Shown: in pieces, positions 11,472 through 25,750 of the stretch
Layout: each line of letters starts with the position of its first letter
How positions within the stretch are numbered: position 1 is the first letter of the stretch
Assembly: GCA_031310005.1 (NCBI GenBank)
Contig: CM062383.1
Location: 2,542,001-2,606,000 of the forward strand
From: Dactylellina haptotyla
Taxonomy: Eukaryota > Ascomycota > Orbiliomycetes > Orbiliales > Orbiliaceae
Direction of reading: 5' to 3'
DNA length: 64,000 nucleotides
Notes under the pieces: model-generated
Database searches by the model: none
The model's input: the letters and a program-made list of their open reading frames with translations, nothing else
Told to the model about the DNA's origin: nothing
Translations under genes and position numbers: made by a program

Positions 11472-14400
11472 AAGATGTCACCATCCACGCCATCGAAGTG
11501 TTTTGATACTCGGCGTCCTCAACGAATCCGGATGCTATAATATTTATAACTCAAAGCATAGGCCGTTTCTATCCTTATAATTATATTTGTTGCTTTTTTC
11601 TTTTACCATTTTCTTTGTTACCCATGTTCGAGCTATTTTTTTGGTTGGAGTTTTGGGATATTGGATTTTACACGCACGCACGTGGGGTCATGGGCATTTG
11701 GATATGGCGTCTTTTTAAACTTGTGTATGATTCTCTTTTTGTACATCTAAAGCATCACCTGTGCACCCTTTTATAGCATTGTTTCTCTTGTTTAACATTG
11801 TTTTTTTTATAGCCAGCTCTTCTAGCGGGACGCGCGTTTGTTCTTGGTTCTGTATCTGCGCTGTTACCATAGAAATGCATAAAGACGGCATGGGTGGAGT
11901 AATAATAGTGTTTATATCCTATACGGGCCTCTAACGTTAATACCGTAAAACCAACCAGTGAGAATCCGCCAGGCTTCAAGAAGAGAGCCAACACTGTTGC
12001 CGATCTCCTTGGTATTCAAGAAGCCGTTTCGTTCGCTCGTTCGCTCATATGATGAACCTCTCTGGATGTAGTTCCTGCATTGTTTCGTATTTTCGTATTT
12101 CCCCACGGGGGGAGTTCACCTCGTAAAAAAGCGAGGAAACCGTCAAGTACGTGTACGCGAGGTGGAGATATATGTGCATATACGTGCATGATTGTAAGCA
12201 CGTAGCCGCAAAAGCGTACCTACACGAGCTCGTGCCGGCGAGCAGCGGGCGTCGATACGAGGGACATCAAGCAAAGGGAAGCGAGCTCGAGGACAAAGCT
12301 TAACGAAGTAGGAGGGCGTGATCAGCTGGATAGCTGTGTAACATGAACTATAATCTGACGTTGAAAAAGGGCTTGAAAAGGCGTGACCTTATGCTTTGTG
12401 GAGAAGGTAGCACTGGGCGACGTTGGATCTACCGGCCGAGACGCCACAGGTACGGTAGATGAGAGGTCGGCTTACTGATGGGCTCTGACTGAATTTGGTG
12501 GGTAGGTCGGTGGCTGGTGCGGTTTCGATATATATTAGGTACGGTGGTCTCCGGTGAGACCTGATTGGTTCTCAAGTTTGTCTACATTGAGATGCTATGA
12601 GAGTGCTATGAGATTGAGATACCCGTGCTGGAAGCTTGCTTCCTCAGTCTGCATACTAAATCAGAAGCCAATTTCCGTAGATTATAGTATATAAGAGTAG
12701 TGTACAAAACATTCTATTGATTAAGGAATTCAGAATTCAGAAAGCACTACCAAGTTCAATCATCAAAGTACCCAGGCCGAGAATCGCAGTATGCGAATTT
12801 TCCCATTAAAGCCATATAGCCAGCGCTCCTCCAGATCTGAAGCAGCAACAATTTATGACCCATAGCCAGCTATGGTTAGCAAGTATATTCATTACGTTTG
12901 CGTAAATTCTTTCGAAAAAATTACTTAAATGTTAATATCAACACGACAGGAAATTTGTAGCGATACTATATCTACACCCGGTCAAAAAACTCTTCTGATA
13001 CCCAGAATACCTAGATACTCGTCAATACTATCAACGGATATGTAATCAATGTCTAAGACATCCCTCAATTACGTCTTCCGTCTAATTTCCGCAGCCAGGT
13101 CAATCCTGACAACTCCATATGGATTGTCCGTAAATGCCTTCTAGTTCAGGTGTGCGAAAAACAGGAACTCGACGCTCGGGACCGTGGGAGGTCTGGGGCC
13201 TATAGTACGTAACCGTGATATAGATACCTGGACCAAAGGAATATATGCATAAATTGCAAGGGGCTTTCCAATCCAAAGGATTCCCTTGAATCCTCAGGAA
13301 GGGATATCAAGGAAATAGCCTAGAAACCACAGCTCGTAACAGGGAAATATGGTCTAACTTAATCTAATTGGACTTAAAAGCAAGCATGTATCTGCACTTC
13401 ACGACTCGTGGCGAAAAGCTGGGGAAAGGGTGAGCGGGATATGCGAACATGGAAAAAGCCGGAGCTGGAATGTGGAGTGCCCACGTAAGATCACGAGTGC
13501 GACTTTCTTCAAGGCGGACAAATGTCTATAGGCTATTTTGTGAATAAACTCTACGGATCCACTTACTGCGAGTTTACCGAGGCCGTCTTTGGATTGAGGG
13601 TTAATCCACGTCTGTGGAGGCCCCGGAGGGGTAGTCATCAAGATGAGAAAACTTGGAAACAAGAACAGTATTCTGCAACTTCTGTATACGGAACGAACAC
13701 TGGGGGGTGGAACGCTTTGGGCACATGCATGTAGGGCTAGCTCACACATTCTCGCTCCGATTGAGCCGCTTGTGATCTGCAACCACGAAAAAAAATCTCT
13801 CGTCAAAGGTTCTAGGTGGGTCCTGTCTCCACTAGGACTGGGTTTCACTGATTGGGTCCATGTCGATTGTGCAATAGCAGTCGGACTCTTTCTCTCTCCC
13901 TTTAGTCGGTGTGCAGGGCATGGCACCCCTAGCTCAATACTGTTGGTTTCCGGAGCCACACATTTCACGCCACTTAGGAAGCTCTCAAGCACGGGGGGTG
14001 CCCGAAAGATAGATGGATAACTTTGAAGATGACACTATTTGTATATGAATACGATATATAGCAAATGCTATAACCACTAAACCAGTTTCTGAGTATATAT
14101 ATTCTAAGACAAACAATTTGATACAATCTGTCACGATCTTGATGCCTTGGCCGTGATTATCAGCACCTCCGCACTTGCCATTTATAGCAAGATATAATCA
14201 ATCCGAATACTAAAATTGTGGATAACTCTTTGGCGATATCTTCAAGTGTGTGTGGGTCTTTCAGACTGCCTAGCTGCAGCTTTGCAGCTCGCTAGATTAA
14301 GCCTATGCATGCTCCTGTCGAGGGAAGTGCAGTGTCTGGTCTCCCGTCCTGGTGCGGAAGTGCGGGAAAAAGAGAAGGGAGAGAGTCAAGATCTATCTAT

Positions 14401-17400
14401 TTCCTACCTGGGAGGCAAATGACAGTTGGCACATGCAGGACGTACAAGGTTGGGGAAAGCGGTCCGATCCCTGGACTGCTCAAGTGTCGACCTGAGTGAT
14501 ATTAGGAGATTTGAAATTGTAACGTATAGAAAGTCAGAGAAGATATGTCTTAAGGACATTAGGTCGAGGGTTATCAAGAAGGGAATTCTTAGACGAGAGG
14601 GGGAGGGCCTTAGCTTCGAGGGTGCATTCGATGATGGTATGAGAAGTACGGGACCCACATGAGAGATCTACCAGCCAATTGTTTGCTGAGACCGGATGCT
14701 TGTCGGTTCTTTCCCGTGATTCTATCTTCAAGACGAAAACTAAGCTCTCAAAATGTCACTCGAGTGGGGCAAAAGCTCGAAACCGGTGCTGGGTTGTCAG
14801 ATCACAGGCCCGTGAGTAGCTTACTCCCGGGAAGTTTTGAAGGATACCGGGGATTTTCTGAAATACCAAACGCCTCCGACTAGGTAAAGCGTACCAAAAA
14901 TACAAGATTGTATTGTACTTTACAGTTTCCCTTCCACCCGGCCGTGCCGTGTATACGACTCACTTGCATCTCTGCCTAGAACTTTAGAATACGCAGAGTT
15001 TATTGTCAGCAGAGTGTAATAAATATCAATGTAAATTTAGGAAACAATCTAAAACCATAAGTTACAAGTATTTTTCTGGGCTTGGGTGCTCTAATCTCGG
15101 AAACCTAAGCGACTTAGCATGGTAAATATAGGTAATGATGTTAAATCCAGAGCGCGATTACAAGATCGGGCTCATTAATGCGGAGAACAAAGCCAGGTGA
15201 CCGTCCTGGGTGTCAAAGTCCTGGTACCAGAAGGTATCTAACGAGCTTACATGCACCCGAGAGAGGGAAACAGAGTTCTGGGCGCACAAGGCGAGTGTGT
15301 GGCGGGTATACGAGTTGGGGGGAGATTGGCTATAATGGGGTATACCAATCAAGGTGCTCATATGCCGGAACTTTCAAACTATAGTATCATCCAGCCTAAA
15401 TCTTGCATCTCGATCTGCGGCTCCCGCGCCAGTAACATATTATCATCTTTCGTTTCTCAAAACCCAAATATAACACTCAAACCGGCATAAAAACAGTCAG
15501 ATTTTTAATCAGACCTATATTTTCCCTTGGCTGGGAAAAAGTTTTTGTGTTGTTTCGTTGTAAGTGGTTTGAAGTGGCTTAGCTAATACTGAGCCGGATT
15601 AACCAGGGCCCAGAATACGAGAATCGTTCCAATAATAGGGTGAGGCTTTGGGTTAGATCGGGCCTCCTATTCAGTTTCCAGGTTTTATTTTGGACAATCA
15701 TGGCCCGAAAAGTAAGAAAAACACAATCACAAACGATTGCTAACCATTTCAACATCGAATTTGTAATACACTGGTGATATAGCCTTCTCGTGCGGGTATC
15801 TGGGACTCCTCCCACACGCGCAAATGCGGCAAGAGCAAACATTGCGGCTAGTTTTGGGGAGAACGGAGTGCCGCTGCCGCATAGACCCCGGAACCCGGTA
15901 TGTCTTGACAGTGTTAGAGAGCCCAGGGTCCAAAGTTTTGCAACATTTTTAACCTCGTCGCATTTTAATATTTGTGTTTGCAGTTCTAATTATGATATAC
16001 CCCAAAACTTACCGATCGCTAGACAACGATCACTTCGTAAACATTTGAACCGGTTTGAATTTTGTCAGTGCGTCAAATTTTGTGACATATCTGAAAATAC
16101 CCAGGTTTGAATTACTTCCTCTCATTCAAATGCTTTGCCTTTTTGCTACACAGCCAGAATTCTTCCGTGAAAATGGGTGATCTTGAGAGTCGTCAGCAGC
16201 ACAGGTTTTGGTATTGGCCCGATGCCTGCAAATAATTCTTCCGGAAAGTCAAGCCATTTTATCAAAATACGAGGTAGCTGAAAATTCTTGGTGAGAGATT
16301 GGCGTGGCACAAGAGCATTGTACAGATACAATGACGCGCGATATATCACTGAGTTGTCCAAACATCCCGCGTTTCGCAGCAATCGGTACTAGACTTTTTG
16401 GTACGTACACGGACCAAGGAATGTGCGACTAGGAAGCCATGCTTTTTAGGTCTGCAGAGCATATTTACCGGCCGTTATTCATCCGATGTCACGGAAAGGA
16501 CCAGTGCAGTGCAGCTGTTGCAAATCAGGGCATCGACACGAAATCCTATATCGAAGCGCGCACATGCTAAAACAGAAAGCAACGCTCTCAATATCATGTG
16601 TTTCTCCTGCTCTAAATTGTTTTGCAATATATCCATAATTTAATAAATCCTAGTGAAGATCATTTACCAGACGTTCGTTATATATTGAAGGACTAGCATC
16701 ATGGCTGATCGGCCTTCCCGAGTGGGATTCTATCGTCCGTGCAACCGGTGCAATTATGCACTAGGGAGGAAACAATTCTTTAGTTTACCCAGATCAAAAA
16801 CTACAGGATTCATTCCATATCAGCTCGGTTAAAACGGCCTGGGTGTCATGTCGGTAAACCACATTCAACGGCAGAAGTCAAACGCGGTTCAAAAAACTCG
16901 CGATGCTCGTTAGGTGCCTAACAGAAAGCCCTCAACATCGCGGGGTTAATTTGGAAAATAACAGGTCCTCGGCATGGCAAGTTCCGGGTGTGAAAAGATT
17001 TTTTTGATTGAGAGAAATTTAGCTTTCTCCCCAGTCGGGGAAATGATAGAAGGGTGAAGGAACATCGCGATTGGGGTATTCCGAAGTTGAGCCGCAGGGA
17101 GGGCGAATAGGACACTATTGGTAGCTCGAGCTCCCTCGATTAATTTTTGTTTTCGTCTTGGTGGGTCGTATTGTGCAACACGGGCTGCGATGCGGAGCAC
17201 GGAGTTTGACGATGGGGTAAATGTTTAGTGAACCAAAGGGAACTCACATATATCCATGCAAAGTGATGTGAGAGGTAAAGGGGCCTGCTTTGATAACAGT
17301 TCGAGTCTTCTTTCTAATAGTCCCACCGCCCAAGGCAGAATCCCTGCTGCAAATCTCCTGCAATAAGTTAGGCTGCATATTGAAAGTTCCGCGGGTTTGG

Positions 17401-20400
17401 TTAATTTTTTAGAACTAGGAGAGGGACTGCTGACATTGAAATCAACCCCGCCGCACAGACAGGGTTCCTATCCTTATTAGTACGAAAAGCCTACGTAACA
17501 AACGGCATGATATTAATATATTGAAAGCTTCTAAGTCCTCAGATTGTGAATCTAGAGAGAGAGGCGCGCGACCGTGCGTGAATAGCTGCAAAAGCGGGCC
17601 ATTCTAGCCCAGGGAGTCCGGCTTCAAAGAATAGTGTAGTGTGGATCTCTCAACCAGAATTCACCCGTGTGCCAACAAAAGCCCCACATTTTGTCTTAAC
17701 TTCTCATGACGTGAGTGATGGAATTCGCAATCCATTTCTGCCGCTTGCAACGCCAGCCTCCTTCTGAGCGCGATCGAATGATTTCACGGAAACGTTCTAT
17801 GCACGTTTCTCGAAATAGTAGGTTAGTTGTTCTAGTACGAAGAGTTTTCTTGAGCGTCGACTGTGACCCTGGTTGGCTTGATAAAAGGCCCCATCCTGGT
17901 GAAATGAAGGTGGAGACATGTTTATTACTCTACTTTAGTCAGTGGATCTCTATGTAACGTGGAAAATGCACTTGTCGATTCGAGGAGCGGAACACCTTTA
18001 ATTTCGCAAATGAGAGCGAGAGGTCGACCAGCAATCGACAGGCGGCCCTTGTACCGGTACGTCTCGGTACAATACGCGAGAGGGTGAATTGCCCAAAGCA
18101 GCTTTCCGACCTTTTTCCCTCTGGCATGCAGGTTGCAGCTCGTTTTTGCGGCATGGAAGGCTTCTAGAAACTCAACGAGAAAGCCAAGCTCATCCAATTG
18201 GCCAACGAACGCACAGACCGTCCTCAATTAGCCTAAGCTCGTCCCCCAAATTTTCGAAAAGCAAGATGCGGCTGCATAGAACACGAACAAATTGTTCGAG
18301 AAGGTTGGGCTTCAACGTGATGATAAATTATACTTCAGCGAAGGGTGGGTAAAGCGCGCCACGATGGTTGGTGGACCAAATTGCGAGATGCAAGAATCCT
18401 TCGAGAAGGATGCACGGAACATCCTGGCCTGCCAATGAGAATCAAGTCCCTGAGACTCCAGTAACGAAAGTTCGGGGCAGGTCAAAGCTTTCGCCCAACG
18501 TCGATTCTGTACAACATATTTGACTTTGATATCAAGGGAACCGTTATCCTATTGCATCGAAATGACGGAAACGATAGGAGGAGACGCGCGAGATCAAGAA
18601 CCACATATGCACCGTCGATCATATGGTGCAGCGCGAGCGCCATGGCTTGGGACTAGTTCCATGCAGCCCATGACATTCCAAGATATCATGTCTCTGGTCG
18701 CATTTATCCAGTCGTTCTAGCTCGCGATTTGGGTAGTGAACGGACGCCCGGGTCATAATTCTGCGAAGCTGGGAAGCAGAGGAGGACGAACGAAGGAACG
18801 GGAGGCAGAAGAGGAGCTTGCGTCAGTCCAATTCGCCTGGGCCAAATCTCACCCCGAACGCGAACACCACCAACTCCCACCAACTTCAACTTCACCAACA
18901 ACACAACGCGCCTCGCCGAATGCCGCAGACAAAAGTTGTTATATCTCGTCGAAGCTTGCGGTAGAAAACCGGAGAGAAGGGCTCAACTAACCGGTTTTCT
19001 CCTCCTTGCGCTATTTCCACCCCTTTTATCCTCGTAGAAACCCATTTGGACTTGCGACCAATTTGTTCAGGACTTATAATGTGGGAAATAACAGACGAAT
19101 ACGAGGTCGCTGTCCAATTAGCTCTCGAGCCGGTACTTGGTTGCATTAGTCTTCCACATATCTCAACCAAGGAAGAAAGAAACAGCAAGAACGGGTGAGG
19201 GTGACATCCCGATTCGCTTGAATCTTCAACTAACCTGCAATAATAAAGCCGGGCGTTAAAGGAGGATTAACGTTCGCAAGAAAAATTTTAGGCAGGAACC
19301 GTTGTGCCGGAAAAATTGGTGATGCTCTCTCTCTTTCCCTCCCCTCGAGCTGAACATCAGGTGAGAAATATGCCTGCCCCACTTCACCAAACTGCTTGTG
19401 AAATTCATGGCTTGAAAAAAATCAAAAAAGGTTTTGGCAGCTGTCACTAAAGAGAGAGAGGTCCCACCTGCAGACATGGTGCGAAAGCTAGCAGCTCAGC
19501 GCACGTGCGTATCTTGAATAGTAAACCATAAAGTGTGCAGATTCTCTGCAGAACATGAGCTTAAACTATTTTGGTTCCAGCCTCGAGCGGGTTGGCCCAT
19601 CAAAACGCATATGCTCGCGACTTAATCCCCAACGCAAGATCTGATCGAAGAAAATACCATCCTTTGACAAACACTTCCGCAAGTCACTTCCTAAGCCTGT
19701 AAAAAGGGTGACTTTTGCAGGCTCGACGGCTCGGGTTTAACAACAAATCCTGGGCTGTTTCGCTAAATATCGGGAAAACAAACCGCCCCGGGTATGGCCG
19801 TCAAAAGTTGGCTCAGGAGTGTTGGAGGGCAAGAGGCTGGCCCTTCTGGGGCTAGTCAGATCTTGGAGCGAGAGACACCGTCGGGAATTCTCAACCATCG
19901 GAAAGCTAAATCCCAGAAGAAAAACCTTGCCCTGTTTGCCAAAACCGAGTCGCTCAGTGTTTGCGTTATCGGATGCGTATCATATTCTAGATGTTAGGTT
20001 ACATCTTCCCCTGAGGTACCATTATCTTACCCAGTGAGCTAAGTCTCAAAGTTATGTGGTAGTCTTTTACCCGTGACGATACAACTCGTGGTGCGTTTTG
20101 GTATCGAGCGATCCGATCTGGTAGGTCGGTCTGTTTGAACCATCACTCGGGGAGAACCAGAATCCAACCCACCGGGGCCCGCCCAACAACTCCGGCAGAC
20201 ACGTTGAGTTGTCAGATATTGGTGCCTTGACGTTAAAATTAGCAGACTGCATGATATAGACGGATATGACAAACTTTTCCCAGCTTATCGCGGGACGCAA
20301 GTGCTTGAGTATATAAATATATTTATATTTAATAATTGATTTAAACGTAGGAAGGAGGTGGATTTTATTCCGCATGAAGATAGAAAATCGTATCAAAAAT

Positions 20401-23400
20401 GTCAAAGAGTTCTATTCACATGTAGTTGTGTCGACTGGTGGCTTGTTCTGCCGCGTGCTGGTTGGTGACGAGTTCATTTCCCAGTACCTTGCCAAGCCGT
20501 CATGGGGTGGTAGAGAGTCACATCGACGTTCTCGGGTTCTAAATATTGTCAGTTGACTGGTCGTTACCGTATACGTGCAGAATAGGATTTCACTTGCCGA
20601 ACTTGATCTTCACGAGTTGTTGAATACGAGCCGCATCCCACTTGCGTCGACACAGTCGTAACACTGCAATTACGCCATGGCCCCGATGGCGACTGCCATT
20701 TTAACGATAGCGAAAAGGCGCCCTGAGGCTCATGTACGGAATATTAGTTAGTCATCCATCGGCAAACCTGGCTTTTGATATGGAGTACCCTGCCAGTTTG
20801 CGGGCGATGATATCTTTTGCCGATGCGTTGCTGCGCAGACCTCTGGATGGCCTGATGCCTCAGGAATGCAAAAAGCATGGGACTTACGCAGCCACAGCTT
20901 TTCAAACCGCAATACCATGTTGAGTTGCTGTATCCATATCAGAACAACAGAAGCATTGACCACTTTGTCTTGTGCAATCTCGTATTAGTTATAATTTTAG
21001 AGCGACTGGCAAATGCTGCTCCGCGTTTGCATCCGATCCTTATCTCCATTGCTTTCTGACGGAACTGGTTGCACAGGCACATCAAAGCCTCAAGTCAAAA
21101 GTGCATTGGGCTGGCACAAGCGCTTGATCGATTATCAGGGCATAGTTACACCAAAGTCCGATAGAGCTCTGAAACTCAAGCGCAAGCTTTGCTGTCAATC
21201 AATCAAGATGCCCAATTTAGTCATTCCCAGCCATCGGGGACAAACAAAATTGTGAGAATGAAAAATCAGTCGGGGATACCGCCTCTTCGGGCATTAGTCC
21301 CCGTCCAGCATCAACAAGAGCGGTGAGCGCTTTCATCTTTGGGGACGTGTAAACAGGGAGTTGGGTTTAGGCGAGATTTTTGGAAGATTTGGAAGATTCA
21401 CAACTAGCACCGACTTTCCGTTTCGAGCCGTTCGGAAACTTCAGACTGCCTTTCCCTTGAAACCGCCGGTTATCTTTAGAAAAGCAAGCTTCCATGGTGT
21501 TTTCTATCTCTGGCATGTATTTCTGGGATCTATTGATCATGAGAGCCTCAGCCTCTCGGGAAGACCTTAGCCAATTGCGCCAAGCTTATCCCAGGGACAT
21601 TCAAACGCTTGCTTGTTCTGGCACCGGTGTTGGTTCCCTGTCCCTGTCTATGAGTTGCGCTGTAATTTTGCTCCCCGATGACTGCAAGGGTAACATCCAA
21701 GAACATTCGGAGAGGCTCGAGGCGATGGTGGTTCGAGAGATCTCAGATATCTCGTTCTTTTTTCTTTCTGGGCACAGTGCACAGCAATGCATGCATTTGA
21801 CTGGCGGAGTTTAGTTACAAGGTGCTGCGCGTATATTTAATATTAGAATGAATCTTTCACCGACCTGTCGCGAATGTAGAACAGAGTTTCCAATGCGTTG
21901 GTCTTGATTGATCGTGAGATAATAGAATCGCTAGCACCTGCGAGCCGTTCATTGCTGGTTTGGAAGATTCGAATCGGTTGACGCGTATTCGTGCGCCTGC
22001 AGGAGGTGGGATACGTCGTCATTGCGCTTACCTCACAAACACAATTCGACTCAATCGGGCTTCAATGCTCGAGTTATACCTTCCTTGTGAGTACTGGTAT
22101 CCGAGTTTCTCAGCGTTGCATCTTGTGAGAATACCAGCGAATCCTTGGCAGAGTGAGTCGATACCTCCGTCGATTCACGAGATCCCTGTTGTAGCACCCC
22201 GGGTGGTACTAACAAATACGCTCCCAGGGGCATGAGGTGATCAGGTCGGCTTCCCGGAATTGCGCCTCAGAAAGTCACTGGCAAAGCACTAATTAGAATT
22301 AGGCCATCTCTCATTGAAAATTCCTAATAGGGATGTATTTGCGATAACTGGACGGAAAGTGAGATCGTAGAACGCAGATAGTAGTCAATGACAAAACTGA
22401 GTACCTTATTATTATTTCTTGACAAAGATAGCACCAATCGAGTCATGGAAATGGTTAGAAATCGCGCTCGGGGGCAGGTCCGAATCCCTTATCCCTCTCC
22501 TCTGTAATTGTTTTGTCAGAAATGTGCGACCTGGAGCTAATGTGAGTGAGCTTCCGCGGCAAAGTCATGCTTTTCCTGCCCTGTTCGCATCCCATCCCGC
22601 CCTGCTCCAATTTCTTTGGGCTTGCGAACGACGGTGAACTTTACCCTTAACGACCTCCCATGGCCCTGAAATATTGGGGATTTTTTAGGCCTCCAAACCT
22701 ATAAACAACCGCAAAGCCAGAAAACATGCTTTGGAGCGGAACAGTGTGGTGCACCGCCCTATGATTTGGTGCAGGCCCCCTGTCCTTGACAAACCATGCA
22801 GGCGTTCAACCCATGCCCATGCCCAGGCAAGTGCAGCAGCAGGCCACACATTGCTGGCTGGTGTGGTTAGCATTAGTGCCTGCAGGGCCAAAATGTTTCT
22901 CCAAAAAAACGGTTCTTGAATCTTGTGGGTGCTGGGGTTGAGAGATCAGTTAGTGATAGTGAGGAAGTAGTATATTTTATTTTTTTGGACCCAGCTGCTC
23001 TGCTCTGACATGACAAACCTCTGGCCACATTGCAGCCCTTGGTGCCATATGCTTGAAGTGGAACTTGCAGCGCCGTCCGTCTTGTCCGAGTGGAGATCTT
23101 GGGGCTTCCGAGTCGAAAGTCTGTCTGTTCTTTCCTCCTCGAACAAAGAAAAAGAAACTGACAACGTTCTAAAAAGCAACTATACACACCACCCTATATC
23201 AAAATGTTCTATCCAAAGAAAGAGAAGCAGGAGAGCCGGCGGCGTAGTATTGCTCGAGTACTGTACATTTATTTTGACATTACAGATGATGCAACAGCAT
23301 TGTCCCCCACATGCATACAATCCTCGACATCTGTCTCTCACCCCCTTGGCCCCCCTCAAGCACTACCCTATATGTACTCCGGAACAGTCCTGACAGGATA

Positions 23401-23816
23401 GCTTGGTTATGACTACCAAATAAGAAGCTACTTCTATCAAACCAAAGGAGTAGCAAAGCTTCGCCACTTGCCGTTCGGTAGGCTTGAGAGGGCTCACGGA
23501 AAATTTTATATAACTGCTCTACTCTCGCACATCGCAACTCCAAGCTTGGACCCACAGGTTTCACTTTTACTCGATATCTTACATTCACTTTAAATACTTT
23601 AAGGATCCCTCGTTTACGTCTACACTTTATTTAATAGAGGCTTCCTCCACTTTTTATTTAATCCTACTAGTCTATACCTCCCTCCACATCGATAAATATA
23701 TTATTGGCCTTTATACTCACTACCCTTTTACGACCAATCCACCGTATTATATTCTCGCTATACATTCTCGAGCAACTTCAACCTCCCAATCAATTTTTTT
23801 TCATCTTTAAGCCAAC
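11472..23816. other. Long gene-poor region (about 12.3 kb)
   Basis: No open frame here is long enough or protein-like enough to support. The longest, 197 codons on the minus strand at 13399-13992, has no recognisable domain and its composition looks random. The sequence is not obviously repetitive. It is not strongly AT-rich and still contains many CpG dinucleotides, so it does not look heavily RIP-mutated. I see no tRNA-like cloverleaf with a GGTTCGA arm and no terminal repeats. The first few hundred bases hold the 3' end of the DH/PH transcript. The last few hundred, pyrimidine-rich from about 23580, are probably the promoter and leader of the zinc-cluster gene. Confidence 0.6.
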
Positions 23817-25750
23817 ATGGGTGGCCAGAACCCTTCTCGAAAGAGCCACACGAAATCGCGTAAAGGCTGTAAAACCTGCAAGCGAAGGCATATTCGATGT
23901 GATGAGACCTTCCCACAATGGTACTTACTAGCCCTTCTTCCCAAATCCTCGTGATGAGGCTCTTCATAGATCTTGTTTTTGCTGATTTAGCCTCCCTTAT
24001 CATAGCCGAAACTGCACCAAACACAACGTCCGCTGCGATTATATGGATGCCCCACCGCCATCAGATGATAGCGGTTCAATGCCAATATCGACACCGGTCT
24101 CGCCCGAATATATGAGCCAAGATTTATGGAGAAGATCTCAGGTTCCTATGCTTCGCAGCGCGACTCATTTATCACCATATGATGCGCCGACTATGAGGCC
24201 ACGGTCTTCGCAAGATATGAGATTACTCCATGATATTTCTAGGATCGCTTCCCATATGCAGATGGCGGACCCTTCACTTTATAGAGTATGGGCTCGAGAG
24301 ATTCCACTGTAAGATCCGTTTCTCGAACTTGCCACTAGAATCAACGTGCTAACCGCTTGTCAACAGCCTTAAATTTTTAAGACTAGCAGTTCGCCATGAA
24401 TTTGTTATGGAGGCGATCTTGTCTCTATCAGCAGCGCACTTGGCTTCAGTTTCAGGGACTACAGAAAGCCGGCAGATTTCATTCCAACATGGAGGAGTAG
24501 CGATGAAGGGTTTACAAGACGAACTGAGCCGATTTTCGAGAGCAAACGCTGACGCTTGCCTTGCCGCATCAGTGCTGCTATCCTGGCAAGCAACCGACTG
24601 GTACTTCTTGGATCTTTCCCCGACGAGTTTGCAAGACAATACTAACTGGCAAAATAGGAACGCTTGGAAGACTTTAATGGAGGGAACGACAATTATAATT
24701 CAATCTATGCAATCGTGGAAACACGAGAGCGAATTCAGCGAGTTTATAGCGAGTTTGGAAGATGCAAACTCCGGCGAAACATTCCAAACTAGACCGAGTC
24801 TACAGGAACAGCGGCAAATAGTTGCGCATGCACAAGCATCTCTGGCTGAACTTGAACTCGAAGCAGTGAACAAACCTGTTGAACAACAGGCACTGAGGAC
24901 GCTATCTTCTTTCCTCACTAACCTAGAAACGCAGTTGCCCATGTCAAATCACGACCACGAATACCAGATGATCCATCCTCTGGCTTCGTGGCTTTTTTTC
25001 CTCCCTCTTTCTTTCCTAAGACGAGCTAAATCGGATTCGATGGTCATGGTTTTCCTCGCAAACTTCTACGGGTTGCTACTAGCAATCGAGCCACTTTTCC
25101 CAGCCGTCGACTCCGCCTACTTTGGTGCGCTGTGCCTCGGACCCATCGAGCAGATTCACAGTCATATTAGACATCAGCGAAACCACGCCGCACTGCTGCA
25201 TCCATCTATGCTGATCTCGGACTACAATGTGGACTACAACCGACAACTTCACTGCATGCAATTCCCAATGCAGCAAGTGCTGAGATATCGAAGCCGACAC
25301 GGGTGGATTACCAGGCAGACGGAAGAGTACGATCCCGAAGCGAGCAGACTCTACGACGCGCAGATCGACTTTGAAATCGTTATGAACGAAACCGCGGCGC
25401 AATGGTCTCCATACGACGAGTCGAGAAACTTCGACCAATTCAAACAATACAATTACAATACCACACCTTCGCCCGTCCACACTCCTATCCAAACGCCATA
25501 TCAGAACATGCAATTCCAGTATCCTTATGCAGCTCGTCAGGTAATGCAACCCAAGAACCATGGTGAAATGGATCCGTCGTTCGTGAGCCAATTCCCCCAG
25601 CTGTCAAGTGTTTAATTTGACATGTGAGATTCAAACAATGCTAACTGTTAGACAAAACAGAGCGAGTACGAGTTCTTCTACAACAATGTACAACCAATGA
25701 TTGTTAACTCGAACAGTTCTGCCAGCTCACCGGAGTACATGTGGCTTTAA
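23817..25750 (+). CDS. Zn(II)2Cys6 fungal transcription factor
   Basis: A nuclear DNA-binding regulator. Exons 23817-23920, 24006-24308, 24367-25609 and 25661-25750 give 579 residues. The zinc cluster sits at the N-terminus and is completed only by splicing intron 1. The joined sequence GCKTCKRRHIRCDETFPQC, then RNCTKHNVRCDYMD, has perfect C-x2-C-x6-C-x6-C-x2-C-x6-C spacing. A basic SHTKSRKG stretch precedes it. The rest (LRLAVRHEFVMEAILSLSAAHLA onward) resembles the helical middle region common to fungal C6 regulators. The C-terminus is rich in Tyr, Gln and Asn and ends PEYMWL. Target genes cannot be read from sequence. The last intron has an unusual donor (GTTTAA), and its retention would end the protein immediately with Val-stop. 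The 12 kb upstream desert suggests complex regulation (inference). Confidence 0.87.

Noticed and set aside
13399-13992. 197-codon minus-strand frame in the gene desert
   Set aside because: No initiation context, repeats, domains or splice partners; composition looks like chance.
12000-23600. Search for mobile-element relics, tRNAs or long terminal repeats in the desert
   Set aside because: By eye I found no terminal repeats, reverse transcriptase or transposase blocks, or tRNA arms. This needs a computed search to settle.
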